A stretch of DNA of 64,000 nucleotides. Origin: Hemibagrus wyckioides (Eukaryota > Chordata > Actinopteri > Siluriformes > Bagridae). The notes under the pieces were generated by a model, which was not told the DNA's origin, searched no databases, and worked only from the letters and a program-made list of their open reading frames with translations. The position numbers and the translations under genes were made by a program. Of this stretch, positions 12,561 to 40,072 are shown in pieces; position 1 is the first letter of the stretch; every line of letters starts with the position of its first letter. The stretch covers positions 28,642,876 to 28,706,875 of the forward strand of contig NC_080717.1 of assembly GCF_019097595.1 (NCBI RefSeq), read 5' to 3'.

Positions 12561-12773
12561 TTCTTTCGGCTGTTCGCCACAGTGGATCATTTGGCCCGCA
12601 TGTTTTGATTTGGCACAGGTTTTATGCCAGATGCCCTTCCTGACATAACCCTCCCATTTTATCCAGGCTTGGGACCAGCACTGAGAGTTAACTCCTTAGT
12701 GGCTGGGTTAGTGCCCTGCCCAAGAATCCAACCCGGGGTGCATCAGTGAGAGCGGGATCCACCAGGAGGCTCT
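12555..12773 (-). mobile_element. tRNA-Glu-derived SINE (copy 1)
   Basis: Reverse complement of the SINE at 36501. Shared text, minus strand: CCCGGGTTGGATTCTTGG (decayed B-box region), AGTTAACTCTCAGTGCTGGT, GGATAAAATGGGAGGGTTAT, TGATCCACTGTGGCGAACAG, ending in an AAC-rich tail. The head is more decayed than in the plus-strand copy. Confidence 0.82.
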
Positions 12774-12902
12774 ATATTGACCATTTTAAATAATACCCGT
12801 TTTGGAAAAATCAATAAAAATATTCAAACAAAAACAAAATAATGAAGGCTTTCTGCTAAATGTTGAAGCATGTCTGTGTGGATTATTGATCTTTCAGCTA
12901 CA

Positions 12903-13151
12903 AGAGCATCAGTGAGATCAGACACTGGTGTTGTAAGTGTTTATGGACCTTGCTTTGGTCACTGGTGTGCAGTCATGTTGGAACAGGAAGGGGTCATCCC
13001 CAAACTGTTCCCACAAAGAGCATGAAATTGTCCAAAATGTCTTGGTATGAAGCTGAAGCATTAAGAGTTCCTTTCACTGAAACTAAGAGGCCGAGACCAA
13101 CCCCTGAACTCAGTGACTTGGACAGGTGTCCCAAAACTTTTGGTAGTATAG
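12903..13151 (-). mobile_element. Truncated nonautonomous Tc1 element (family A)
   Basis: The minus strand carries the terminal repeat (with GTAGTATAGTA substitutions) at 13151 and the transposase patch containing QHDC. It lacks the [11 protein letters not shown] block and the other terminus. Confidence 0.85.
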
Positions 13152-14270
13152 TATACATATTATGCTTCTCATGAGACTTATTATGAAGAGCCCTGAGTGA
13201 AAGTGGAGCTTGGATAAAGCAGGACTGGAAAAAGTGTCACCTTATCAAGCCTGAATCTGTTCTCAGGGCCAAAGGCTAAATACCACCGCAATGCAGATGA
13301 GACTAATCAACTCCCATGAAACATCTGAGTGTCCTTTCTTCTCTCTTAAATCAAATTATAGGTTAGGACCACCCATTATGTGGTTGGTTAGCATTTTTAG
13401 AAGTGTCTTAATTTCTCTAATGCATCACTAATGAAATGGCGATGAAGTGATTAACAAGTCTAACTGACATGTCTGAGTGGAAATGTTTCACCATGTAGCA
13501 TTTAACTAAGACACAAAGGCTGTGTATGAACATCTAATATCAATAAAAGAGCAGGAGAAAAACAAGCTTTGTTTATTTGTCTGTGTCAAACTCTACAGAG
13601 CTCTATCTCAAGGTCACACCTGTGCTGTAGCCTATTGACTTTTTGTACAGGATGAAAAACGGCTACTGGACATGAAATTTGATGGTTTTGTTTGTTTGTT
13701 TTTTTCCAACCTGTATGCCAGGCTGGTAATGCTAACAAATATAGAGATCCAGCTTGACACCTGCTAGATTTGAGTTGTGTAGAAGCTTTTGATAAATGCA
13801 TGAATGTGGATTCTTTATCCAATATTATAAAGGAAAATAAGCGCACTGTTTGTTTGTACTGTTACTCAGACTGTATGTAGGTTGACTGCAGGTTTGTTGT
13901 AATTATGGATTGTTGTGATATACTGATCTGATGGTACACTCTGCACAAGCCAGCAGGACAACACTGAAATCTAAGCCGAGATGCTATCGTCGCTACAGGA
14001 TACTATACTTATTTTCAGCGTTTTGAGACGTAACTTTGTTCGCCTCTGTTTGATACTGCAGGTATTTTTCTTGTTGCCAGAAGAGCTAACCAAAAAACGT
14101 CTAGCACAAATACATCTTATTATTATATTAATTGCTAAAATCTAGCAATTTCCCTATGCAAATAATTTCATTTCTGCAGTTTCTTTAGTGTTATGGCCAC
14201 ATTTAATTTTAAAGATGTGAAGTTGCAAGCAGATACCGTAAAAAAAAAATAGGAAAAGTTTTAGATCTAC
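13152..14270. other. No gene recognised
   Basis: Unique-looking DNA, including a moderately GC-richer stretch near 13180-13400 that could be conserved non-coding sequence. I see no motif or ORF to name. Confidence 0.35.
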
Positions 14271-14406
14271 CTGAGAAGCAGTGCTGGTTTCCTCCTCCAG
14301 AGCTTCTCTGTTGGACTGCCAATATATCAGTGCTGCCTGGCAGTGACATGCCATCCTGGCCAGACATGAATTAAACCCATCACAGCAGGCAGCGAGCACC
14401 TGGTTC
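14271..14406 (-). CDS. Candidate unassigned exon, 136 nt, minus strand
   Basis: The minus-strand frame is bounded by an acceptor-like GCTGTCTTGCAG just upstream (14407-14418) and a donor CAG|GTAGAT at 14271. It encodes 45 residues beginning NQVLAACCDGFNSCLARMAC and continuing HCQAALIYWQSNREALEEE with a TSTASQ end. The composition (five Cys, two His, Trp-Gln, acidic tail) and clean splice borders look like a true internal exon (enters after the first base of a codon, leaves in phase 0). I do not recognise the protein and found no partner exon nearby. It may be an isolated exon of a gene to either side, an exon relic, or chance. Confidence 0.4.
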
Positions 14407-14647
14407 CTGCAAGACAGCATCGAGTCTCAGGTGCTGCTTTGAAGGAGACTGCTCAACTAGAAATACAGAAAAGGTCATTTAAAGAATAAATCTGTCCATA
14501 TAAACAAACTTTGATTGCTGTTTAACTATGCGTGGCCCTGAGAGATCGTTTAAAATCATTACACACTTAGTTGAAGCCGGACAGCACACACAAGTTGTCT
14601 TTGTCCTTGATAAAATCCAAAACAATAAATTACAGAAGTTTCTAAAA

Positions 14648-14652
14648 AATAA

Positions 14653-14699
<47 letters not shown>

Positions 14700-14702
14700 A
14701 TA
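14648..14702. repeat. (AAAT)n microsatellite
   Basis: About 13 AAAT units. Confidence 0.95.
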
Positions 14703-15049
14703 GGTTATTATTTAGATTATTAAAACCAGATCTTTAACGCTGTTTAACAGAATGAAAAATGGACTTATGGGACATTTTTAATTAATATAAACAAATGAAT
14801 TATCTTATGGTTGCAAGTCTGATACAAAATTATTCAGGTCACGTTTAGCTTCCAGTGTGATGTTTTTATTTCTGTTGGTTAACCTTACACAGAGTTTCGG
14901 TGACTGAAGATTTCAGATTTCCAGAAATGGGTTTGATGTCACTAACTTGCTTTAATGATAGAAACATTTTTTAAATATATTGCCCTAGTAGGCTAGGTAA
15001 AAACAAAAATGGAGTTAAATCTATAGGGCAGTTTTCAGGAAGTTGTCAG

Positions 15050-15260
15050 GAAGCTTTTATTGTCATTTCAAGCATATGTAGCTGACGCAGTACACAGTGA
15101 AACCACGTTTCTCCAGGAAACTTCTCCTGGTGCTACATAAAACACCACAAAGTGCATGGTGTGCAACCTAGTGCAAACAGACAACACAAAACAAACCAGA
15201 ACACATACAAAATACACAAAATAGCACCAAACAGTATGCATTCTGTATAATACACAATAC
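15050..15260. repeat. Dispersed repeat, related to 38450-38640
   Basis: TTTATTGTCATTTCAAGC, GTACACAGTGAAACCACG and ACATAAAACACCACAAAGTG have diverged counterparts at 38450-38640. Class not identified. Confidence 0.5.
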
Positions 15261-15310
15261 ACTGTGTAAAAATAAGAGGATTGTAAACAAAGATGGTTCT
15301 TGTAAACATA

Positions 15311-16558
15311 CACTATATTGCCAAAAGTATTCGCTCACCTGCCTTGACTCGCATATGAACTTAAGTGACATCCCATTCCTAATCCATAGGGTTCAATATG
15401 AAGTCGGTCCACCCTTTGCAGCTAAAACAGCTTCAACTCTTCTGGGAAGGCTGTCCACAAGGTTTAGGAGTGTGTTTATGGGAATTTTTGACCATTCTTC
15501 CAGAAGCGCATTTGTGAGGTCACACACTGATGTTGGACGAGAAGGCCTGGCTCTCAGTCTCCGCTCTAATTCATCCCAAAGGTGTTCTATCGGGTTGAGG
15601 TCAGGACTCTGTGCAGGCCAGTCAAGTTCATCCACACCAGACTCTGTCATCCATGTCTTTATGGACCTTGCTTTGGTCACTGGTGCACAGTCATGTTGGA
15701 AGAGGAAGGGGCCAGCTCCAAACTGTTCCCACAAAGTTGGGAGCATGGAATTGTCCAAAATGTCTTGGTATGCTGAAGCATTCAGAGTTCCTTTCACTGG
15801 AACTAAGGGGCCAAGCCCAGCTCCTGAAAAACAACCCCACACCATAATCCCCCCTCCACCAAACTTTACACTTGGCACAATGCAGACAGACAAGTACCGT
15901 TCTCCTGGCAACCGCCAAACCCAGACCCGTCCATCAGATTGCCAGATGGAGAAGCGTGATTCGTCACTCCAGAGAACGTGTCTCCACTGCTCTAGAGTCC
16001 AGTGGCGGCGTGCTTTACACCACTGCATCTGACGCTTTGCATTGCACTTGGTGATGTATGGCTTGGATGCAGCTGCTCGGCCATGGAAACCCATTCCATG
16101 AAGCTCTCTGCGCACTGTTCTTGAGCTAATCTGAAGGCCACATGAAGTTTGGAGGTCTGTAGCGATTGACTCTGCAGAAAGTTGGCGACCTCTTCGCACT
16201 ATGCGCCTCAGCATCCGCTGACCCCGCTCCGTCAGTTTACGTGGCCTACCACTTCGTGGCTGAGTTGCTGTCGTTCCCAAACACTTCCACGTTCTTATAA
16301 TACAGCTGACAGTTGACTGTGGAATATTTAGGAGCGAGGAAATTTCACGACTGGATTTGTTGCACAGGTGGCATCCTATCACAGTTCCACGCTGGAATTC
16401 ACTGAGCTCCTGAGAGCGACCCATTCTTTCACAAATGTTTGTAAAAACAGTCTGCATGCCTAGGTGCTTGATTTTATACACCTGTGGCCATGGAAGTGAT
16501 TGGAACACCTGATTCTGATTATTTGGATGGGTGAGCAAATACTTTTGGCAATATAGTG
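15311..16558 (-). mobile_element. Full-length Tc1-like transposon, 1248 bp (copy 1)
   Basis: TA at 15309-15310 and 16559-16560. The termini are a 28-bp inverted repeat starting CACTATATTGCCAAAAGTAT, with a C/T mismatch between ends further in (TTCGCTCACC versus TTTGCTCACC). It contains one complete transposase ORF on the minus strand. Its length is exactly that of copy 2 (30570-31817). The right flank is another Tc1-type element (16561-17062), while the left flank is unrelated. Confidence 0.97.
15393..16424 (-). CDS. Tc1-like DD34E transposase (copy 1)
   Basis: Cut-and-paste transposase of the Tc1/mariner superfamily; acts in the nucleus on its own terminal repeats and inserts at TA. The ORF is 343 residues from [10 protein letters not shown], the usual length and start for the family. 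The frame stays open upstream of this ATG (to 16580), but those codons lie across the terminal repeat. N-terminal paired-type helix-turn-helix about residues 5-55, a GRPRK linker at 59-63, second helix-turn-helix about 65-115. The catalytic triad is D154 (WSDESRF), D245 (FQHDCAP) and E280 ([11 protein letters not shown]), with 34 residues between D245 and E280. The canonical SDESRF motif is intact. No frameshift or stop, so it could be active. Confidence 0.95.
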   Translation of the reverse strand: MGRSQELSEFQRGTVIGCHLCNKSSREISSLLNIPQSTVSCIIRTWKCLGTTATQPRSGRPRKLTERGQRMLRRIVRRGRQLSAESIATDLQTSCGLQISSRTVRRELHGMGFHGRAAASKPYITKCNAKRQMQWCKARRHWTLEQWRHVLWSDESRFSIWQSDGRVWVWRLPGERYLSVCIVPSVKFGGGGIMVWGCFSGAGLGPLVPVKGTLNASAYQDILDNSMLPTLWEQFGAGPFLFQHDCAPVTKARSIKTWMTESGVDELDWPAQSPDLNPIEHLWDELERRLRARPSRPTSVCDLTNALLEEWSKIPINTLLNLVDSLPRRVEAVLAAKGGPTSY

Positions 16559-16560
16559 TA

Positions 16561-17062
<502 letters not shown>

Positions 17063-17155
17063 TAGAGCCCTGGACAGTTATGTATTTTAGAAGTGTAGAA
17101 TCTGTTGAGGTGCTAAATAGATTTTGCACTGATGCAGCCTGACAAATGTACATCA

Positions 17156-17246
<91 letters not shown>

Positions 17247-17381
17247 ATATATATATATTTCAATTTAATTCTGCCCTTTTTAGTTAATTTACCAACTATT
17301 AAAAACAGGTTTTAAGAATAAATATCTAAGAGTTTTATTCACTTCACCTCTCACTGATCACAATGTTATGCCTGACCAGTG
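17063..17381. repeat. Flank shared with 34692-34850, with (TATC)n array
   Basis: 17063-17150 (starting GAGCCCTGGACAGTTATG) and 17258-17333 are the reverse complement of 34692-34850. The shared text runs through TTTAGAAGTGTAGAATCTG, TTTCAATTTAATTCTGCCC and TTTTAAGAATAAATATCTAA. A (TATC)n array (about 17157-17249) sits in the middle here but is shrunk to a few units in the other copy. 17340-17381 is another Tc1/IC terminal remnant (ATGCCTGACCAGTG). Confidence 0.85.
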
Positions 17382-19177
17382 TACACTACTGTAATAGCAG
17401 AAGCTGGTGGCAGTGTTATAATAATAATAGGAAGAAGAAAGGTGGTGTGTGTGATGATCTTGACCTCAGCAGCACACACACCTTTGCAGTCAAACATGTT
17501 AAACCTATTCACATTAGAAAATTATTTGGAGACATTTTTCTCAGTCAGGAAAGCACCCTGGAGGTGACGCCAGTCTATCACACAGAACCACCGACTACAG
17601 AACATTCACAATTAACAATTTAACAAACGCTGGCTGTAAAGAAACCAAAGAATCCAGAAGAAACCTTTTATCAATGTGATGAGAATATGCACAGAAAGAA
17701 AACAGTAACCGTAACCTAAGCTCAGGATAGAACCGAGGACCGTGGAGCTGTGAGGAAGTAATTTGAGCAGCTGTAGCACTGTGCCAACTTTAAATTGATT
17801 CAGGGCTTTTTTTATTGAAAGGTGCTATTTCACCAGTTTGGGTTGGGGGAAAAACTCAAACCTGTCATTAACCTTCCTGTCCTTTACTCTTCCACTGAGA
17901 ATGGGGCAGCGAGATTCCTGCCTCAATGAGCCTTTATTAGCACTTGTTTCACTCAGCAGTCAAAACTTCCCAATTTATTAAACTCTACAGAGCTATATGG
18001 GGTTCATGTAGAAAGGCGAGCAAGTCGATAGAACATCAGCTTATGTTTGTCATACAGCAAATTGTTTTTTTTTTTTTAAAAACAGAGGAACACAAAGAGA
18101 ACTTGCACAGAAACGCCATACAGACTTGAGCTCAAACTAGGGGCACTAGATATTTTAGATGTTTCCTATGGACATGTTATGAGATCAATTTTAACCCTTT
18201 ATTGGTTGCACTATTGAAATTGAAAAGTTTTGTCTTTTTTATTGCAATTTATTTTCTTGTAACCCTGTCTGATTTTAAAGTCTCTACTTGGTACCTTCAA
18301 ACATCTCCCTGTCTTGTTATTCCTTCGAAAAAAATAAAGAATAGAAGAAAAAATAAAAATCAACAGGACATTTTTTTTGTAATTTGTTTCCTTTTAAAGT
18401 GCAGAGTTAAATTGACCCAATCACCTCATCACTGTCCAGCTTGTACGTGAAAGTCATCTGAGACCAAAATGACGCATTAAGAGAAAGTATTAGACATTAA
18501 AATATCTCAGAGGAAGGAGAAGAGGAAGAAGAAAAAAAAGTCATTAAGTGTCATGGCTGATAGAGATTGCATTAGTCCCTAAAATTTTAGTTTAAAAAAA
18601 ATCTTTAATGCCTGAGCAATTTTCTGACATACTGATATTCTTCCCAGTAATAAATCTGTATTTTTTTTTGGAAAACCCACTTGACCCAGGGTTTTAAAAG
18701 TTTTCTATTTCGCCTCATTCCCATCATGACAGTAATAAAAAACAGATTACAGCTGGGAAACTCTTCGATATCATCAGATGCATCCAGTTTTGGAGGCTTA
18801 GAGCAGTAAAGAGTTTCTGCCTGTCAGCGCTCTCACCTCCGCTTTGTCAGTGATTGGATTTAAAGCATCTAACACCCAGAATTTTCACAGGCCATTCATA
18901 ACAAATGTCTCCGATCCCCCAGGCTGAATGTGGATTTAGCATTATTGATCAAAACACATGACGTATCAGAAATTGCACTAGCGCATATACAGAAAGTAGG
19001 AAAACATTATAAATGAGTGGCTTGTCTTTTAAGCTCTCAGAGAGTGATAGCTCGGTCACCTCAGGAAAACTGGTGGGGGTTTTTATAGTAAATACAGAGA
19101 CAGGTTGTGTCTGAAACCACATTATGTTTACTAAACAGTGTGCCATGTTTTGGGGCTATTAGGGAATCGTGTCTGAA

Positions 19178-19179
<2 letters not shown>
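17382..19179. other. No gene recognised
   Basis: No supported ORF or repeat. 18780-18950 is less AT-rich and could be conserved non-coding sequence, but that is only an impression. Confidence 0.35.

Positions 19180-19214
<35 letters not shown>
19180..19214. repeat. (GT)n microsatellite
   Basis: About 17 GT units. Confidence 0.95.
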
Positions 19215-19215
<1 letters not shown>

Positions 19216-19518
19216 ATTCCATTTCACAATAGCCTTGTTTTCAGTACGGGTCTAACCCGGTTCCAGGGATCTTGGATCATTTCCTCTGGACTTAATCAAA
19301 ATGATTCTGGAAAATTATTAATGGTAAAAACTTGGTGAATTTATTCTAATCTCTCAGACGTTAGCTAGCATGATAACATCTCTGAAGATTGACACTCTGA
19401 ATGCTAGCAGCTAGATGTCACAATATAAACTGCTGTGATCAATACAAACTGTACTAAGCAGCAGAAGATTACAGTGAGGGGTATTACGCCTCCTTCTTAC
19501 TGTCACATATATTTCAGC

Positions 19519-19519
19519 A

Positions 19520-19585
<66 letters not shown>

Positions 19586-19594
19586 GTAATCTGC

Positions 19595-19671
<77 letters not shown>

Positions 19672-19685
19672 CATCCATCCATCCG

Positions 19686-19747
<62 letters not shown>

Positions 19748-19761
19748 CATCCATCCATCCG

Positions 19762-19822
<61 letters not shown>

Positions 19823-19870
19823 ATCCTTTCCAATTTAATTCTGCCTTTTTCAATTTCTATCTATCTATCT
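19519..19870. repeat. Compound (TATC)n array with TTTCAATTTAATTCTGCC tail
   Basis: Three long TATC runs are separated by two ATCCATCCATCCGTC interruptions and a GTAATCTGCC break. It is followed by CCAATTTAATTCTGCC and TTTTTCAATTT, the same tail found after the TATC array at 17250. The Ser/Ile/Tyr/Leu ORF across it is an artefact. Confidence 0.93.
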
Positions 19871-20420
19871 GGACTTTTTACTTTTCTAATATACTCTGAG
19901 AGCCCTGTTTCTTGTTTCTTGTTATTATCAATGTTTCTGTAATGTTTTAGTCCTCAGCATTGATATCATGAGTGTTTTTGAAATCTCTTTAAACCACATC
20001 ACTCTTCTATTCAGTTCCAGTCAAAGCAGCTTAATTTTTTTATTGGTGTAAGAGGAATAAAGCACATGTTTTTATTGGAATTTAGTTTTGGCATGGTCAG
20101 AACAACTAATCCCTGCAAGTTTTTCCTTGCTTGTCAGTTCAAAATGAATGAAATGAAATTGCCTTGAACTGTCTTTTACAATTAAAATGTATTTGTTTTA
20201 TATTGAACATACGGTATACAGTGACGGAATGAAAATATCCTAATTATGAAATGAATTTTTTTTTTGTAAAGCAGTATTATATAAATCTGTATTGTATAAA
20301 CATTTATTATCACCATTATGCCATACTATGATTTATTTCCATCCAATTATAGTACTGGAGCTCGGCTTGCCTTTGCGCATGATCAAAGGTGAGGAAGTTC
20401 TGCCCCCCTGAGGTCGCCCT

Positions 20421-20584
20421 AATATAAACCCCTGTCTAAGGAGCACACAGTGAAGAGAATGTCGTTGAAAACAGTACTCACAAATGCACTGATGGTGGTC
20501 AGACACATGCACTGGGTTTTTATGGTTTCTATTTTATTGGTCAGTAGGTCCAATAAATGTTATCAAGCCAGTGACGAACCCTAA
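20421..20584 (+). CDS. Possible small TATA-driven ORF, 41 codons
   Basis: AATATAAACC at 20421-20430 looks like a TATA box. About 30 bp further on is the ATG at 20459 with a purine at -3. The ORF to the TAA at 20584 reads MSLKTVLTNALMVVRHMHWV, then a hydrophobic FMVSILLVS segment and a short polar end. That is signal-peptide-like but very short. I see no convincing downstream exon and no known family. It could equally be chance. Confidence 0.2.
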
Positions 20585-21179
20585 AGACTTTTAATTTCTC
20601 AGCAATGCTTTAGACTGGATATTAGCTCACATTTGTATAAAAGCATCAGACAAATAACTGAATATAAATGCTTTGTTTGTGCACAAGACCGTGTATAGGA
20701 GCATTTGCATAATGATCAGAAATAATTTAACTCATTTGGCAATACATTGGTTGAACAAGCATGAAAGCACAGACAGCATTAATGCCACAATCCTCACCAA
20801 TAAGTGGAATGTAAATTATTCCTGCTTTATCAGGGTTGGTGCTAAAGCTGCTGCTGTCCTTTTGCAGCAAGTGCTGGGATGTTAATTAATACACTTTATT
20901 TAATTCTGTCAATTAATGTGGAATATTTCTTCCGTGTATTGATGTGTATTAATGTTTATTCTGTGAATGCTCACAACGTGGAAAGATCCAGAACATCTGT
21001 GAGTGATTGCGTATTTAATTTAAGTGATGCGTTAATCCTAAACCTGTCAAATTATGAGCAAACAGCGCCATCTAAAGGTCTGCAGCATTTTTTATTTAAA
21101 GCCCAACCGAGGATACGGAGGCTAGTGCTGCGAATTCTGACTCTTTCCCAGCGAGTCGAACCATGTCGCTGATCTCACC

Positions 21180-21312
21180 AATAAGAGCCGATTCTTCAGA
21201 ATATAAGACTCGATTCTTCAAAAATCAGAGCCGATTCTTCAGAAAATAAGAGCCAAGATTCTTCAGAAAACAAGAGTCGATTCTTCAGACCATAAGAGTC
21301 GATTCTTCAGAT
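21180..21312. repeat. Short tandem repeat, about 25-bp period
   Basis: Five to six imperfect units built on AAGAGTCGATTCTTCAGA. Confidence 0.85.
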
Positions 21313-21864
21313 TCCAAACAGAAAATTTTTAATTTGATGATATTTTTGCCTGATGATTTTTCTGAAATTGCTTCATAAAATTTTACTGTCTCTAACAGAT
21401 AAAATAATATAAGCAATGCATTGTATTGAATAATGCATGGTTCATACACACGGGGAATCAAACACACTAACAATCAGCTCAGATGTTAAAAATAAATTTT
21501 TCATTAAAACATAGGGATAAGCCATACTGCATGAATAATGTCACTGCCTACATCTATGTCAATTACATATATAATATTCAACTACTGCTTCCCGAAAGTT
21601 ACCTATCTGTACTGTAAAAAAAATAAAAATACTCCAGATATTTCATCTCTTCTTCAGCATGTGTTCCCCTTTATTACTGCTCCAGAAATAACCCTCAATT
21701 AAAAAATCTTGAAAATTTGAAGGTAGGATTTATTATAATATATCTGTACATACATTTTTGACTATTTTAACCCCTACCTAAGACTGCATCCTCAGTGTAA
21801 TCATTAATCAAATATGCTGGGAGTTTAACTATTATAATATTGTACATTAATTATAACTATTATA

Positions 21865-22139
21865 CAACGATCAAGTATAACATTGTGGGCAGTGAGAGGT
21901 GAAGTGAATAAGACTGAGTATCTCCTCATCATGGCACCTGTTAGTGGGTGGGATATATTAGGCAGCAAGTCAACATTTTGTCCTCAGAGGAGAAGTTCAC
22001 TTCCAGAACAAAAATCTACAGATAATTTCCTCACCCCCTTGTTATCCAAATGCCCCAAATTGTGATGGCTAGACCAAAACTGCAGCTCTTGTGGGGTGTT
22101 CCCAGGCTGCAGTGGTCATAATGTTATGCCTGATCAGTG
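21865..22139 (+). mobile_element. Small nonautonomous Tc1/IC-type element, 275 bp
   Basis: TA precedes 21865 and the right end reads CATAATGTTATGCCTGATCA-GTG. The left end CAACGATCAAGTATAACATT is a decayed terminal repeat. It shares with the elements at 16561, 34851 and 42051 the text AAGACTGAGTATCTCCTCAT and GTGGGTGGGATATATTAGGC, then skips most of the helix-turn-helix coding region. Confidence 0.88.
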
Positions 22140-22149
22140 CATATACTAT

Positions 22150-22224
22150 ATATATATATATATACCTACATATACCATGTCCACCTACATATATATATAT
22201 ATATATGTATGTAGGTGGACATGG
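22150..22224. repeat. Near-perfect hairpin around (AT)n
   Basis: Arms CCATGTCCACCTACATA (22175-22191) and its exact complement (22208-22224) enclose an AT run. Further AT repeat lies upstream at 22146-22164. Confidence 0.92.
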
Positions 22225-23200
22225 GATCCTAAACAGACGCTAGCTTGTCTTATGTGATGGTGGATTCTGAGTAGCTGTGTGATAAAGGTCATCCAGCATC
22301 ACATCCACTCTCCTGATCTTAAAGCCTGTTCTTGAAGGGATTAGAAACTGGCTGAATCGAAGCCTCCAGGTGAACTTCCACATGTTTTATGTTTCAAATA
22401 GAAATAGAGAGTATGAAACTAACTGGTTCATTAGTTTTTAATTTAAATGCAAGCAATCAACAGACATGGATATTTTGAAAAATGTCTTTTTTGTTTGTTT
22501 GTTTGAGCAAGGAATTTAATCTTGTACCTTGTCACTCACAGGCCCAGCTGTACATCACACACCCATGTGGATATTTCTGTTTATTTATTTATTTAGTTAG
22601 TTAGTTAGTTTGTGTGTTTGAGCAATTAAATAAACATTGTCACTCACATTTTAGACCCCAATTTAACAACCCCAGACCTAAACAACTGTAATGTTTACAT
22701 TTAATGTAGTGTAACTTGTTTTTATTAACAATATCACTAAAATGTACTTAAATCTATTTGCTTATATTCTAGTTTGAAACCTCACAGACCATGCAAAACT
22801 ATCAAAAGTATATTGTAGGCTTCCTAGTATCATAGTGTGTAAGGCTCTAATCTCATGACTGGGAGGAGCTGTTGGGAGGATACAGGAGATATTGGTATTG
22901 CTGATGTATCACTGAGAAATGCAAAAGTATATATATAATATGTAATGTTTCTTAATTTAAAATTTAATATATTCCCTGTTTCTGTTGGAACCAATGAGAT
23001 ATCTTATAATAGTAGTACTAAAAACCAACCACTAGAGGGCGGAAAAGCACCAACAAAATGTGGTCCGTAAAAGGTCGCGGGTTTTTTTGTTTGTTTGTTT
23101 GTTGTTTGTTTGTTTTTCCATTTTTTCTTTTTTTGTGACTATTTTACGGTCAAATCATTAATTAGATTGATGAAGTCATCTTCAGTAACTGTTTGATCCA
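22225..23200. other. Upstream flank of cry2, no gene
   Basis: AT-rich. It contains short (GTTT)n runs near 22490 and 23085-23115. No other feature is supported. Confidence 0.4.
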
Positions 23201-23207
23201 GGTCAAG

Positions 23208-23815
23208 CACGTGATGGATCTTGTGAGCAGTAAAGACATAAATACATATGCGAATTGTGTGATTCAGAAACGAAATTCGGTTTTTATTACATGTAGCATT
23301 ATGGTAATGCATGCCTAGATCGCGCGGGTTTAATTTTCGGAAGTAATAAACACACTATTGTTGACAAGAAGACCACAGGTAACGTGAAGCTAACACGTGC
23401 GGAGCGTCCAGAAGCTGCGTCCCCTTAACGTGCTCACCTCCTCATTTGAATATTCCGCGCACGTGCTGCTCTACCGACCAATGAGAGCGCGGAGAAGGCG
23501 GGCGAGCCGTGTTACGTCAGCTGTCCTAATCGTCGGCTAAATCCCAAACGGACCCTATTGGATGGGTGAGGCACCTACGCAGAGCGGTGAAGCCGCTATT
23601 CAATGCATCACGCCGAAGTGCACTAGCGTAGGGATGAGAACGGCGTTTTGGATTGAACCAATGAGCTGGAACTTCAGGAAAGCTGGATCGAGAGAGAGAG
23701 AGAGAGAGAGTGTTGGAGAATCTGTCAGCTGTGTGGATTACTGGAGGCGGTTATTGGCTGGTGATCAGCTTCGGAACGATTGGTTTTAGTGCAAGGATGG
23801 ATTAAATTTGTGATC
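23208..23815 (+). promoter_or_regulatory. cry2: cry2 promoter and 5'UTR with three CACGTG E-boxes
   Basis: Perfect CACGTG palindromes lie at 23208-23213, 23394-23399 and 23460-23465. AACGTG variants lie at about 23381 and 23428. A CRE-like TTACGTCA is at 23512-23519, and CCAAT or its inverse occurs at 23478, 23557 and 23658. The stretch 23390-23680 is rich in CpG. CACGTG is the binding site of CLOCK:BMAL1, which activates vertebrate period and cryptochrome genes, so feedback control of this promoter is a fair inference. No TATA box is evident. A 75-codon upstream ORF (23562-23789) would lie in the 5'UTR if transcription starts before it. The cry2 ATG at 23816 has A at -3 and G at +4. Confidence 0.72.

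Positions 23816-40072
<16,257 letters not shown>

Noticed and set aside
15355..16032. 225-codon plus-strand ORF over Tc1 copy 1 (and the 289-codon one at 30491)
   Set aside because: Antisense shadows of the transposase; no family resemblance.
19435..19899. 154-codon ORF of Ile-Tyr-Leu-Ser repeats
   Set aside because: Translation of a (TATC)n microsatellite.
23562..23789. 75-codon ORF before cry2 as a separate protein
   Set aside because: It lies in the probable 5'UTR, includes a GA-repeat-coded RERERE stretch and has no domain; at most an upstream ORF.
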